Assembly: GCA_021234155.1 (NCBI GenBank) | Contig: JAJEKV010000077.1 | Location: forward strand, 3,844,533-3,908,532 | DNA length: 64,000 bases | Source: Isoetes taiwanensis | Lineage: Eukaryota > Streptophyta > Lycopodiopsida > Isoetales > Isoetaceae | Direction: 5' to 3' | Shown here: positions 45,856 to 57,449 of the stretch, one piece after another | How positions within the stretch are numbered: the first letter of the stretch is position 1 | How the letters are laid out: each line of letters opens with the position of its first letter | Notes under the pieces: generated by a model | Told to the model about the DNA's origin: nothing | What the model saw: the letters and a program-made list of their open reading frames with translations, nothing else | The model's database searches: none | Position numbers and translations under genes: made by a program

Positions 45856-45873
45856 AAAAAAAAAAAAAAAAAA
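45856..45873 (+). repeat. A18 tail of the plus-strand LINE
   Basis: Eighteen A residues end the LINE. The sequence after it (CCCATTTAATTG) is host DNA; a matching target duplication at the 5' side could not be located with confidence. Confidence 0.85.
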
Positions 45874-46205
45874 CCCATTTAATTGTTTTATGGTCTCAAG
45901 AATGGTAATTTATGCCTTCATATAGAATTTCCACTGGACCCTCTTGTTATTGTGGTTTTAGAACCACGAAATATGGGGACTCGACTCTAGATAGGCTGCG
46001 CTAAGGTTTTAGAATATGAAACATGAAGACTCAAACCTCTACCAAAATAATTCAATATCCTAATAAGAATGCTTTAACCAATGCAATCAAGCGAGGTAAT
46101 GTGCTTACTTTTGTCTTGAATCTATGTTTTTTTATTTAGGGCCCTACATTTGGAAATTTGTGACAAAAATGTGTGAAAAATAATCTACAAAAATATACCC
46201 AGTGT
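45874..46205. other. Flank with second copy of the dispersed repeat
   Basis: 46,012-46,068 is the second copy of the repeat found at 12,393-12,455 (CTACCAAAATAATTCAATAT and AAGGTTTTAGAATATGAAAC). On its minus strand, AGAGTCGAGTCCCC is a loose B-box match. No gene. Confidence 0.55.
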
Positions 46206-46209
46206 GAAA

Positions 46210-47645
46210 GACTCTCCTAGATTCTTAAGATTCTCTGAGAGATTCCCTAGATTTTCAAAAACTATCCCAAGATTCCTCTACATTTCTCAAGATTCCATGT
46301 ATATTCTCCTAGATTCCCTTGGATTATATGAAAATTCCTCAAGATTCTCGGGATTCTATGAAGATTCCTCTAGATTATAAAAGATTCCTCTAAATTCCCA
46401 GGATTTTTATGATTCTCCCTACATTTCCTTAGATTCTATGAAGATTACATTTAGATTCTCCAAGATTCCTCTAGATTCTCTCAAGATTCCCATAGATTCC
46501 CCAAAAATCTATGTAGGTTCTTGTAGACTCTCTAAGATCCTATGAAGATTTCCTTAGGCTCTCCAAGATTCCATCAAGATTCCCTAGATTCTCAAAGTCT
46601 CCATCGGGGTTCCCCTAGATTCCCAAGGATTCTCTCAAGATTCACATGATTCCCTAAGATTCTATATAGATTCTCCTAGATTCTCTAAGATCCTATCAAG
46701 ATTTAGTAGATTCTCAAAAGTATTCTATGAAGATTCCTCGGATTCACATATATCCTCTTGAGATTCCCATAGTCCCTAAGATTCTCTTGAGATTCCTCAA
46801 AATTTTCAAAAAGACTATCCTAAGATTCCTATAGATTCCTCAAGAATCTATCTAGATTCTCTTAGCTTCCCTTACATCTTATGAGGACACCCTTAGATTC
46901 TCAAAGATTCTCTCAAGAATCCCATAGATCCCCCAAGATTCTATGTTGATTTTCCTAGATTCCCTTAGATCCTATGAGATTCCCTAGATTCTCAAAGATC
47001 CTTTTTGATTTCACTAGATTCCCTAAGGCTATATTGGGATTCCTTTAGATTCCTCAAGATCCCATGAAGATTCCTCTAGATTCTTTTTAAATTACCATAG
47101 ATTTAATTAAAATTCTAAAAGATTCCTTTAGATTCTCTAAGATTCTCTAGATTCTCAAAATTTTTTATGAAGATTCCCATAGATTCCTCTAGATTCTCCC
47201 AAGATTCCCATAGATTTCCCAAGATTCTATGTAGATTCTCCTAGATTCTCTAATCATATGAAGATTCCCCTAGATCTCTAAGATTCCATCAAGATTCCCC
47301 TAGATTCTCAAAGATTTATGAAGATTCCACTAGATCCCTCTAGGTTTTAAAGATTCTCTTGTGATTCTATAGATTCCTAAATATTCTAATGAGATTCCTC
47401 TAGATTCTCAAAGATCAAAGAAGATTCCCTACATTTCTCTTAATGTACCATAGATTTCGTTAAGATTTCTGAAGATTCCATTGGATTCCACTAGATTTGA
47501 AAAGATTTTCTTGTGATTCCTATAGATACTTTAAGATTCTATTGAGATTCTTCTAGATTCTCAAAGATCCCAAGAAGATTCCCCTAGATTCTCTTAACAT
47601 ACCATAGATTCCATTAAGATTCAAGATAAGAAGATTCTTAGGATC
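46210..47645. repeat. AGATTC-based degenerate tandem array, about 1.4 kb
   Basis: The array is made almost wholly of AGATTC-type words separated by about 10 to 12 bases, such as AAGATTCCCCTAGATTCTCA and ATGAAGATTCC. Longer units of about 40 bases can be seen but are not regular. The bases between the words are mostly C, T and A. No frame is open for long. It ends near 47,645, where ordinary sequence begins with GGATCCAGATCAAG. Confidence 0.95.
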
Positions 47646-49900
47646 CAGATCAAGTTGGCTCCAACTATGAGAACAATGCTAAAGCACGACTCATTGGAAA
47701 GTTCTCGGGGAACCAAAAGCGTGGGCCCCACCTTAATCAGAGCCTCTACGGGTGCAAGTTACGGGCCTTTGAATGCGATTAGAAAAGGAAGCTTCCTAGA
47801 AAGTCCGCCCAATAAATGCTTTGCCACCTCACTACATTTTTATTAATGAGGGATGCCACCTCACCTCATTTAAAAGAAAAATGTAATTTAATATAAAAAC
47901 TTAATGGCTAGGATTTATCCTAACCTTTTTGATCTAACGACTAAGATACGCTATACCAAATCCCTTTTAAGGAACCTTCCTTGCACCTTCCCTACAAAAA
48001 TCAAAGGCTATGATTTAGCCTTCCCCTTTGATCCAGATGGTTCACGGATGGGGTGCATGCCCCATGCATGTGGCGTTCCCTACTCATTATCTGATTGCAC
48101 TCGCTTGAGTATACAAGGAGTTCATCCCCATACCGGCTCCATGCGATCGGGGCCCTCCACATAACACGCTTAGTAGCGGGTTCCGATGGGAAGAGTGAAG
48201 GGGTGCTTTTTCTATCAATGCATTCTGAATGACCTCCTTTCTCTCGAGGTCGTCTACTTAGGTGGAGCAGTAGACTTTCTAATCTACCTTCCACTCATCC
48301 AAAGCGGAGCAGCGGTCATGCCTACATTGACATTACACCGCGCCCTAGAGATCACCGTAGTGGTCTCATCGCCAGTAACAACGCATACAACCCATACCAA
48401 GCATAGGTTGCATCGTGAATTAATCTTAACTACACATGAAACTAATCTAAACACAATTCGACATGCCGAGGGCGATTTTTCTTTGGCTCTTTTAATGCAT
48501 GTGATTAACATAATTACCCTAAGGTAATATTTGTGAATTAACATTATCATAGTATCGGATACATTACTTAGATGGTACAATTATATTTACTCTAAGCTTT
48601 GCAATATTTAGCGACTTTTAGATCGCGATTATTTAAACAATAACCACGATTTAGACCTATTGTATCATAGACAAGGTTTTAATTATCATACACAAAATTA
48701 GATGTGCTTTTTATTCTCTTCCTTGGGTCTGCATTACCCTTGGGAGTATATCCCTAAGATGCACTTAAGTATATCAATTCTATTTTCTATTTATATTTAT
48801 AAGGACATATAGCTATCCTTGCGAGAAGGATTAATTAACATGCTACCTCACATTACGGATTTATTTATTTAACTTATTTCCTTATGATACATATCGTCTG
48901 ACAAATTCTATGCGAGTTATTGGGATCTATATTTGACTTATCTATAAGACACATTAAAGCTTATAATGCATGTGCACACCTTACCTAAGGCTAGAGCATC
49001 CACCCATTAAGCCCGTCAGTGATTTGGAGATGACTTGGTGGTTGCATTGCTCCCATAGTTACGCTCCACTTCATTGGTGTAGTTAGCTACTCGTCGGTCT
49101 CATTGCGCGTTGAAGGCCTCACGAGCACTAAGGTATCTATCTATCTTATGCTCGTTGCGGCTTCCGTCCATTGCGGTGAACTCTATTCTGGTCGGTCCAC
49201 TTTCTTGAAAAGAAAATGGTCACGCACCCCTTCAATGGCGTTGTACACAGCGTCATATCTATTCTCTCCCCTTTAAGAGGTTATCGCTTCTTACTTGCGC
49301 ATTACTTTACTAGCCTTAGCTAACATATATAACCATCGAGATGGATGCACATATTATGTTATCATTTATTTCAATATAGTTATGGGTTACCTACTTAGTT
49401 AGACGATTCTAAACCACAAGGTTTTGTCATCATGACAATTCCTTTTGTCTCAAAAGACTATTTGATTACTATAATTCTTATTTTAGATGTACCTTTTATG
49501 TACTATTCTTTTATGTTCTAGAGATTCCCCCTTTCTTAGTTATTTAAACTCTTGGAATATTCCTACCAATCGAATTGATGCCATCGTAACAAGTTGGCCG
49601 GACTTGTTAGATTACTTCTTTTCTTTCGGTTGGATTATTCTTTGGAGGTACTAGATTTATACATGGTCAACAATTATCCTAGCAATGAATCCTTCTTAGC
49701 GAGGAGATCAATCTCACCAAGTGGTTTCAATATGTTGGATGTGCATTTAACAATGGGTGTATAATTTTAGTTACTCCTATGCATTTCCTTCCCAATCCTT
49801 GGCGGCTTAGCCCAATCTTGGGGCAATCCTTTCAACGAGAATATCTGGAAATGCCTTCTAATCCCAATATGGATGTTACCGTCCATACATTTAACCTACT
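47646..49900. other. Anonymous stretch with one half of a dispersed repeat
   Basis: 48,078-48,256 matches 55,911-56,092. From 48,300 the sequence is AT-rich and closed. A few minus-strand segments near 49,050-49,300 look protein-like but show no motif. No gene is supported. Confidence 0.5.
48078..48256. repeat. Dispersed direct repeat, copy 1
   Basis: Shared words with 55,911-56,092 are GTTCATCCCCATAC, CGGGGCCCTCCACATAAC, TAGTAGCGGGTTCCG and GTGAAGGGGT, in the same order and spacing over about 180 bases. It belongs to an unidentified repeat family. Confidence 0.85.
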
Positions 49901-52900
49901 AGGCCCCATGGCCTTAGATGCTTGAGCTTGCTAGAAGCTCATCCACTCGTTGCCTGCTTGAAGTAGCAAGGGAGCGTTCTTCCAGTCGGTCGATGCTTCG
50001 GTCTCCTTGACGGTGGATCCCCTTTGATGTAGAGGTTGACTTTGTTGGCTAGAAGCCTGCATTCTTTGGTGGCTTGATGGTGTAGTTGATCACTTGAAAT
50101 CTTCCATGCCACTTTTCAAAGTCTGAAGGTGGCGCCATTGAAGAGATCTTTCATCACGAACTCTTTGTCTTGGCAGCTAAGGGCGACTCTGTATCGATGT
50201 TGTTTCTTGACTCCATCGGCGTCTCATGCGTCGAGTCCTCTTGTCGTTATCATTGTTGAGGATGTTGTTGATTGCTTCACCTGCAATTTGCGACATCTCT
50301 TCCTTTGATGCGATTGCGCTATGGGAGGAAGGAATAACAAGGGAACTATACATGCAAAACATATAGCTTACATAATTATAATTACTACTAGAGCTATTAG
50401 GTCCCCTTGTTGCCTCCCTTCGAGTTGCACACCTACTCATGGCGTGTCATCGGTGTTTTTCTCGGTGCAATGGTGTTGATGATCTATATCCTCCTATTTG
50501 TGCATTCGGCTCATCCTCGAGGGGTAACTTGTTGATATACTTGGGCCCTCCGATGTTTGTCGGCTATGGCACCACATGCTTTGCATCACATTCTAACTAA
50601 AGGTGTCTTTGGTCGTTGATGCTTCGACATTTTGGTGCGCTTCACGATCACATTTTCTCGGTGGTGTTCCCCCCCTTCATGATACTTGGAAGCTATTTGA
50701 AGGCGTCTCTTGAGGAACGTGCGATTCCTTTGGCTATACTCCTCTGGAGTTATTCTCTTCTGCGGTTGTTCTTTGAATCGTCCATCCTTGGGCTCACCAA
50801 GTTGCATGCAAGTCCTCGTGCAAGTTATCGGCTCCCCTCGCCTAGTTGCTTCTCCATCGAGCTTCCAAACTTCCTTGTTTGCTCCCCTCGATCACATGGC
50901 TTGGGCGTTGTCATGTTCCCCAGGTGCTATGCCATCTTCTTGTCTTGAGGTACCTTAGGTGGCTTTGATTGTGCTTTCGTCGGTTTGATCCTCATTTGCC
51001 TCTAGGGGGCTTCGTGGAAGAAGTCGGTTTGCTAGCACTTCTCGGCTTTCAGATCGACCTTTGTCCCTCTATGCATGTCGGTCTCTCGGCACGTAAAAGC
51101 ATCAAGGCTCTCCTCCTCTGGCTATGTTGTGAGGGGTGATGGATCCTATATCTGCGCGACTTGACCCTTGAGTTGAAAAAGTACTTGCCTTAGATATACT
51201 CTTGTGGATTTGAATAGCCTGGCTATTATCTTGAACTCTCTTTTTGCCGAAGGTGCTAGCCCCGGTTACTATCCTTGTCGTTAAAGGTGTCGAGATGCTT
51301 CTACCTTGGGCGTTTGATGTCCCACATGTCGGAGATATGATCGGCTTCTTTTCTTCTAATTACTGGTAGGAGTACGGCGAAGCCATCACCCTGGTTGTTG
51401 AAGGCATATCTCCTCATCGCGGTGCCTTTCATAAGTGCATCTCCATCTAATACCGTGTCATGGCGCATCACCTTATATTACCACAAGGTGGAATTATGGT
51501 CGTCGAGAGATGTTGCCTTCTTAGTTGGCTTGTTGATGTCGGGCGTTCCTCCTTCTATTGTTGAGAATTTTTCGTGTCATAAGTTAGTCAAGTGTTGCTG
51601 CTGCCACAAGATGTAGTGTTGCGTTAAGAGCGATGTCACAGTGATGCGTGATGATCTTGACATGGCCGGCGTTGTCTCTTATCGACATTGTCTTTGGGCC
51701 GGCGGTCTTCTACTTGAGGGCACTTCAGAAGTGTTTGGAGTCGAAGGTTGCTTGGCCTCTGGTGGGTTTCTCCCTCGTACTTGCTCCTCCCTTTTGATCT
51801 TGGGCTATAGTTGTGCCTCCTTTCTTCCTCCTTTGTTAGTGAAGTGAAGGGAGCTTCTGATCTAAAGCTAAATTGTAAAACATGACTTTAAACTCATGTT
51901 TCTCCACTATATCTGTGAGCACCGAGATATACAATAGACATATACACATTTACATTGGGATTTTAATTCATCCACTTTTTCAAAACAACTTCGATCTACT
52001 TAAATGTTTATACTCCTTTAGGGTTTCCCTCCTCTATCGCGTTTGATTCTTGGTTTTTTGCATCTTCTTACGTTACGGTTGACTCAGGGATTCCTTGAGA
52101 TCTTTGCTACTATTGATTGAGCTTCGTATGCGATCAGGAGTTCGTCATTCCAAGTTGCGAAGAGTGTTAAATCGATGTGATCCCTTGAAAAAGATGCTCC
52201 TCCTTAATGTGTATGCGTAAGTAAGGAATGCGGTGTGGCTCAGCGTCCCTATATGCGGTGTGTCGTTGCAAGGTTGCCCGATGTGCTGATACCATTGATC
52301 CGGTTGGTAGGATCACATTTGCTTTGCGGTCGGCGTTCTTGAATGTCTTGAACTCGACATGTCGTGGTGCGGTGGCGGGCATTGTCATTCCTCGCGGGGT
52401 TGAATTCAGAGTCGCGACTCATTTGGAGGCTTTGCTTCATTCAGGGTGCCTCTCACATTGCACGGAAGTGTGATCATCTCCATTGCCCCTACCATGGCTC
52501 CTTCTAGTGCCTTTGCATGATTTGTGCCTTTGGCTAGGTCGTCTCCTCCGTCCCCCTTGTGTCCTATCCATTCGAGTCCTCGCACTCACTGCTGGCGTGG
52601 TAAGGTCATCCTTCCTTTGGTTTCTAGGTGTTTTACGGGTTAGAATTTCTTGTTCGGCGGAATATTCTCCTCCTTGATGCCCCTAATCTTTTGATATAGG
52701 CCTTCAAGTTGGAGATGTTCCTTCCACGATATCGTCTCCTCTCCCCTCATGGTCTCCTACTTTTTGGAGCCCGGTGAAAGTTCTCCTGCTGGTGCAAAGG
52801 GGCTTCGTCTTCGTCTGGTCATCCTTAGGTGCTTTGGTTGCCCCTAGCTTGGTTTGCTCCTTTTGTTGGCGTTGCATGACATTGCTTGAGTTCTTTGGAA

Positions 52901-53646
52901 GCAAGAATTGCCGTGGTTGTCTTCCCTCCGGTTTCTATCGGCTCTATGTTCGCCATGACTTCTCTCCGACGGAAGATTATGCCCTCGGCCCTAGCTTCGT
53001 GATGCTGCGGCATCGATGTCTAACGTCTTCCCTTTTTGCTGCGTTCTTCCATTTTGAAACTCATGCATTCGAGTTGGTGAAGGCGTCGAGATCCTCTTTT
53101 CGATGTGAGCTCATCGGCGTGGTAGCCGGGAGGGGTTGCCATCTGAAGAATTCTTGATACGTTGGTTGCCAAATATTCTTCCCATTTGATGAATATTGAT
53201 GGTAGGCGGTGGTGTCTGTTCTTTCGTTTGTCGGTTGAGGTGTTTGTCGTTGTGCTTCCCTCTCTTGGAGTGCGCATTTTTGGTCTCCTCTCCTTATGCA
53301 TACGTACATGTTTGGGACCTCGATGTCTTCAAAAGTTAGCCTCTAGCTCTTCTATGGCTCACGGCCACTGTGCTTGAAAAGCAATGCTCGTATATTCTAG
53401 AGTCTAAGGGTCTACGAAGGGCTCTCCTACAACGATTTTGGAGGCTCTATAAGCGAAGCAAGATGGCTCGGCGGCATTCTTTGGAGAACATATCTATAAT
53501 CTCAAGTCTATGGACGTATGGCATGAAATGGGGGTTGTTTTGCAAAACCTCCATGATGTTTGAGGCATACTCTAAGGTCTTAGCAAAGTTGGTTTGGGGG
53601 GGACATGGGTGACTTAGGCAGCTCTAGACTCTAGCTCCTTTCTAGG
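49901..53646 (+). other. GC-richer stretch, possible 3' internal region of an LTR fossil
   Basis: The composition differs from both sides, with many medium-length frames on both strands (up to 127 codons, 52,774-53,157 plus) but no domain. At its right end a G-rich tract is followed by a TGT start, like the other two polypurine tract and LTR junctions of this window. On the minus strand, 50,440-50,177 starts MSRCATRREATRG, which resembles some gypsy gag starts, so the direction is not settled. If it is an LTR fossil, it is badly broken. Confidence 0.3.
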
Positions 53647-53675
53647 TATGGCAATAGGGGGAGTGTCCAATGTGG
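53647..53675 (+). promoter_or_regulatory. Polypurine-tract-like junction
   Basis: GGCAATAGGGGGAG is followed by TGTCCAATGTGGGG and, soon after, CTATATAAG. This looks like a polypurine tract and the first bases of an LTR. No second LTR was found. Confidence 0.35.
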
Positions 53676-53700
53676 GGACTATATAAGTCAAACTCTATTA

Positions 53701-53746
53701 GAAGGAAGGAAGGAAGGAAGGAAGGAAGGAAGGAAGGAAAGGAAGG
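53701..53746. repeat. (GAAG)n microsatellite
   Basis: A run of about eleven GAAG/GGAA units with one interruption near its end. It is a simple sequence repeat. Confidence 0.98.
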
Positions 53747-53749
53747 TGG

Positions 53750-55050
53750 GCATGGCATTGAGAGGTGATGTCTGAGCAGTTGGACTTAGGATTTGCTATC
53801 TTTGAGGTCTAGATGACTATAACAAAGGGGTGTTCTTGAGCATATCTATCTAGGAGTAAGGCATCAGCTTGAGGCGAGAAACAATACTTGCGGTACTAAT
53901 GGGATATGCTTCTATTCTGAACCCGGCCAGACCACAGTTTGGGGAAAACAATTCAAGGGTTTGAGCAATTTTGGTCATTTTGAGCTAAGGTTTGACATTT
54001 CTAGCCTAATTTGAGGTCATAAATGGATTCTAGGCTATCTAGCGGTCCTATTGCAACAAATTTGAGGCGATTTGAAGCTCGTAGCTCAAGTTATGGAGGT
54101 TCAAAGTTTGGAGGTCTCACACATTGCGCCCGGGTAGATAATGAACTTTTCATTTTTACGTCTGGTAGGCGTGTGAACATTAACTAAATGGGTTAAACTT
54201 GTCCCAATTTGGGTGATATAAGGGTCTAATTCTCTTGGACTCATCGAGTTGGCGAGAATTGACCCTTATTTAATTGATTTGGGCGATTTTGGGCACTTTT
54301 GGGGCATGGTCTCCGGACATGGTCTCACCGCGTTCGCCCGGACCAATAATGAACTTTTCATTTTACGTCTGGCGGCGTGTGAACATCCGAAATGGCCTGG
54401 GATATGCTGATTTAGAAACTAAAACAAAGCTAAAACTTACTAACTCTACTTAATTAAGTAGCTTTATACACTTATAATTTACTCTAAAACACTTTGTATT
54501 AAACAAAATTTTATCATTTGAAATTAATAATGCTTTCGGCTTTGATGTAGGCGGCAATTTGCATGTCCTTCTTCATTAGTGTTACTCTCTTGAGGTGTCT
54601 TTCTTGCGCGGTTTGTTGGTCTTCAAAATGTTGGACCAACTACGCTCTGGCTGCTTCTTGACCCTTGGCCTCCGGCTCTGGATTACGCCCTCTCCTCTTC
54701 TTGTTTCCCTTGCCTCCTTGGCCTCTGGCATTTAAGCCTTGTCGAGGGAAGTCGTGGGGTGCATTTTGGTGCGCATCATAATCGTCCAGGTCTTGGTGTC
54801 TATCAAGATGCTGTCTCTATCTAGCTTAAGGGTCTTGGTTCTAAGTCTAAGGCTTAGCCATTAATATTATCTAACATTATTAAAGCTTAAAATCTAATTA
54901 AAATTATAATTCAAACAAAGCGATGCCCTCAGTGGTTGGCACGGGGGTTGGGGGTTCAATCCTGTGGGTGGGAGGTTCAATTCCGCTTCTTTGTGGGAAT
55001 TATTTTAAGATGGGGTTCAAATGGATTGAAAAGCTAGACTAATCTATTAA
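53750..55050. other. Non-coding stretch with a 50-bp repeat pair
   Basis: Copies at 54,126-54,182 and 54,335-54,387 share ATAATGAACTTTTCATTTT, ACGTCTGG and GCGTGTGAACAT. No open frame of note. The stretch around 54,650-54,830 is richer in C and T, but no gene is recognised. Confidence 0.6.
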
Positions 55051-55052
55051 TT

Positions 55053-55172
55053 CTAGGCTAAAATTGAATTAACTCACGACTTTTCAAGGTGTTTTGGAAG
55101 CAATGTCTCTCAACTAGGCTAAAATTGAATTAACCCACGACTTTTCAAGGTGTTTTGGAAGCAATGTCTCAC
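55053..55172. repeat. 61-bp tandem duplication
   Basis: The unit starts CTAGGCTAAAATTGAATTAA and ends GGAAGCAATGTCTC. It is present at 55,053 and again at 55,114 with very few differences, so it is young. Confidence 0.95.
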
Positions 55173-55179
55173 CACAGGC

Positions 55180-55640
55180 TGAAAATGAGATTTCCATTAT
55201 ATCTGTCTGGCGATCGTGAGAGACAATCCTATTTAGCTCTCACATTGAGACATTGGCGGTGAAAATGATTTCCATTATGATCGTGAGACAATCTATTTGG
55301 CTCACACAGTGAAAATGAATTTCCATTATACGTCACGGCGTGTTGAGACAATCTATTTGGCTCACTAATTTTTCTTTTTTATGTTTTATTCACTTTAAGC
55401 GTTATTGAAAAAATGAGATTTCCATTATCTGTCTGGCGGCGATGGTGAGACAATCCCTATTTGGCTCACTAATTGTACGCCGGTGAAAATGAATTTCATT
55501 AGGCTGAAAATCTATTTGGCTCACTAATTTTTTTTAATCTTTTATATTTTTTATTCACTTTAAGTTGATTATTAGGCTGAAAATGGGGTTTCCTGTCTGG
55601 CGCGATACGTGAGACAATCCTATTTGGCTCACTAGTTTTT
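55180..55640. repeat. Degenerate tandem array with GAGACAATC...ATTTGGCTCAC
   Basis: About six units begin with GAAAATGAGATTTCCATTAT (near 55,183, 55,260, 55,308, 55,407, 55,482 and 55,575). They go on to TCTGTCTGGCG, GTGAGACAATC and ATTTGGCTCAC. Some also carry TTTTTATGTTTTATTCACTT. Unit length varies from about 50 to 100 bases through internal deletions. Confidence 0.9.
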
Positions 55641-55677
55641 ATCTTTTATGTTTTTATTCCTTTAGCTTTATTATTAG

Positions 55678-55830
55678 CAGCATATACTACAAAAATGAAA
55701 AAAAAAATTTCTCAACCGAGGGTTTGAGAAAAAAATTTCCCCATTTTTGGGGGTTAGCATATACTACAAAATGAGAAAAATTTCCCCATTTTTGAGGTTT
55801 TGAGAAAAACATTTCCCGAGGGTTTTAGAA
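55678..55830. repeat. 78-bp tandem duplication, A/T-rich
   Basis: AGCATATACTACAAAA occurs at 55,678 and 55,756, each followed by an A-rich run and AATTTCCCCATTTTT. A third, partial copy follows (GAGAAAAACATTTCCCGAGG). Confidence 0.8.
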
Positions 55831-55910
55831 TCCCATCAAAGTTAATTACCCTCTTTTTGGGAGCATGGCGGTCTTTGCTCTTGGTCTCCAGAACATTGCT
55901 CGATACCCTT

Positions 55911-56092
55911 GTGGCGTCCCCTACTCGGTGCCAGGGTGCACTCCCGTATACGAAATACAAGTTCATCCCCATACCCGACTCCATCGCGGAATCGGGGCCC
56001 TCCACATAACCTTTGCGGTAGTAGCGGGTTCCGGTGGGAAAGTGAAGGGGTCATTTACCCGTCTCCCTCGAGGCCTACCTGAAGTAGCGGCG
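55911..56092. repeat. Dispersed direct repeat, copy 2
   Basis: Partner of 48,078-48,256. It shares GTTCATCCCCATACC, CGGGGCCCTCCACATAAC, TAGTAGCGGGTTCCG and GTGAAGGGGT. It continues with a CCCTCGAGGCCTACCTGAAG segment that has a decayed match in copy 1. Confidence 0.85.
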
Positions 56093-57419
56093 TAAACATA
56101 CGTAATAGGTATACAATATCATCCACGTATCCACCTCGAAGGGTGTATCCACATCATAGAGAAAGATCGACCTGATACATATGGGGAAATCCTACCCAGA
56201 GCTTGGAGCTAAAGGGATGGCGGCTTGGGTCTCGGGGATTAGTAGGCAATTCATGGCAATGGATTTGGTAGCATAAAGCTTATAACCATGAGGTTAATCC
56301 CTCATGCTTCCTGGGAGTAAATTTGAAAGGGTGTTGGGACGGCCCAGCAGGCCTGTCTTTGGGTTGCATCTCCCGATTCAGATGGGAAGTGGGATCCCTC
56401 CCTCCAGAGAGGTCTACATCTTTGACCCAGGGTGACTAAGGGGAACCCACTGCCTTCAGCCAGGCTTGGAAAATGTACCACGATTTCCATACGTTGTTGG
56501 AGCGTGCCTTACCACACTCGGTGGTAAGCCAGCCAAACCTAGTCACAATGATCCACTGGTAGGCCTTACACGCAGGAGGATCGTTCAAAGTCGGAGGACA
56601 CGAACCTCATACATTCGCCCGGTCTGGCCCCTTCACCCCAACCAGGTGTGGCTCTTGTGCAGTGAATCTATATGATGTGTAGCATAGAGCTAATCGAGCA
56701 TCTACTGCAGAAGCTTTGGGTCTACCCCCTTACGATACAAGGTTCATGGGAATGCATCATCCATATACATCACAGGAAAAGAACTAAAAGGAACAGATCT
56801 AATCCTATATCCTTAGGGGATAGGTTCTTCGTTAGAGTAGGTATCTGGGATCTAGAGGGAAAAAAGCTGCGGGCAATTTAATAGGCTAAACCTCTTGATT
56901 TGTGACCAAGGGGTGGTTTGAGCTGTTAAGTGTGAAGTTCCTCCTCACGACACGAGGGATTAGAGCCATCTGCTGGCCTGAATCAAGGGAAAACTAATGG
57001 GGCAATTCGTTCAAGCAGTGGGATGCGGTTTTGACCCACAGGCGGGTCAAAAGCGAGGCTCTAAAACCCTAGAAGCTTGAAAGAATGGGCGGGTTGGGTT
57101 CCCTTCTTAAATGGGCTCAGGGGTTGGCTAGGGTTCAATTATCCCCTTTAGGCATGTGGGATGGGAATGGGAGCATCCACCCTTCAATGGGCTGAATTGG
57201 CAAAATAGTAATGCCCACATGGAAAAGGATTGTAATGTGCCGTGGGAAGAGTATTCATTACGCAGGTATGGCCACTTGGCATAAGCGAAGGTGTCATGGG
57301 AAAATGTGCACTAGATAGAAATGTGCACATGGGTAAATGTGCACGTTAACTCACGGGTTTTGCCCAAGGTACGCATTTCACAATGTCAGTACCGCGTCGA
57401 TCCGAGGTGCTGGCGTTAA
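56093..57419. other. Anonymous stretch before the second LINE type
   Basis: There are short frames only. From about 56,930 the sequence is GC-richer and may be the 5' untranslated part of the LINE that follows, but no motif shows this. Repeated ATGTGCAC words occur near 57,300-57,350. Confidence 0.45.
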
Positions 57420-57449
57420 TGCGGTGGCGAAGCTTGTCTGATATCGCGA

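Larger units (their letters stand above)
12500..45873 (+). mobile_element. L1-type LINE, plus strand, split by a 27.8-kb nested insertion
   Basis: The left part (about 12,500-16,115) carries ORF1, endonuclease and the first half of reverse transcriptase. The right part (about 43,930-45,873) continues with KRGIRQGCPLAP, the D-D catalytic motif, the rest of reverse transcriptase, the zf-RVT region and an A18 tail. The two halves abut within the protein sequence, with only some 15 residues unaccounted for, so this is one element opened by later insertions rather than two copies. The coding region has many frameshifts and stops. It is closely related in plan to the minus-strand LINE at the left edge. 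Target-site duplications could not be fixed. Confidence 0.88.

Noticed and set aside
46210-47645. CRISPR-like regular repeat array
   Set aside because: There are no constant repeats with unique spacers; the words are about 6 bases at about 11-base steps, and the DNA is from a plant nucleus.
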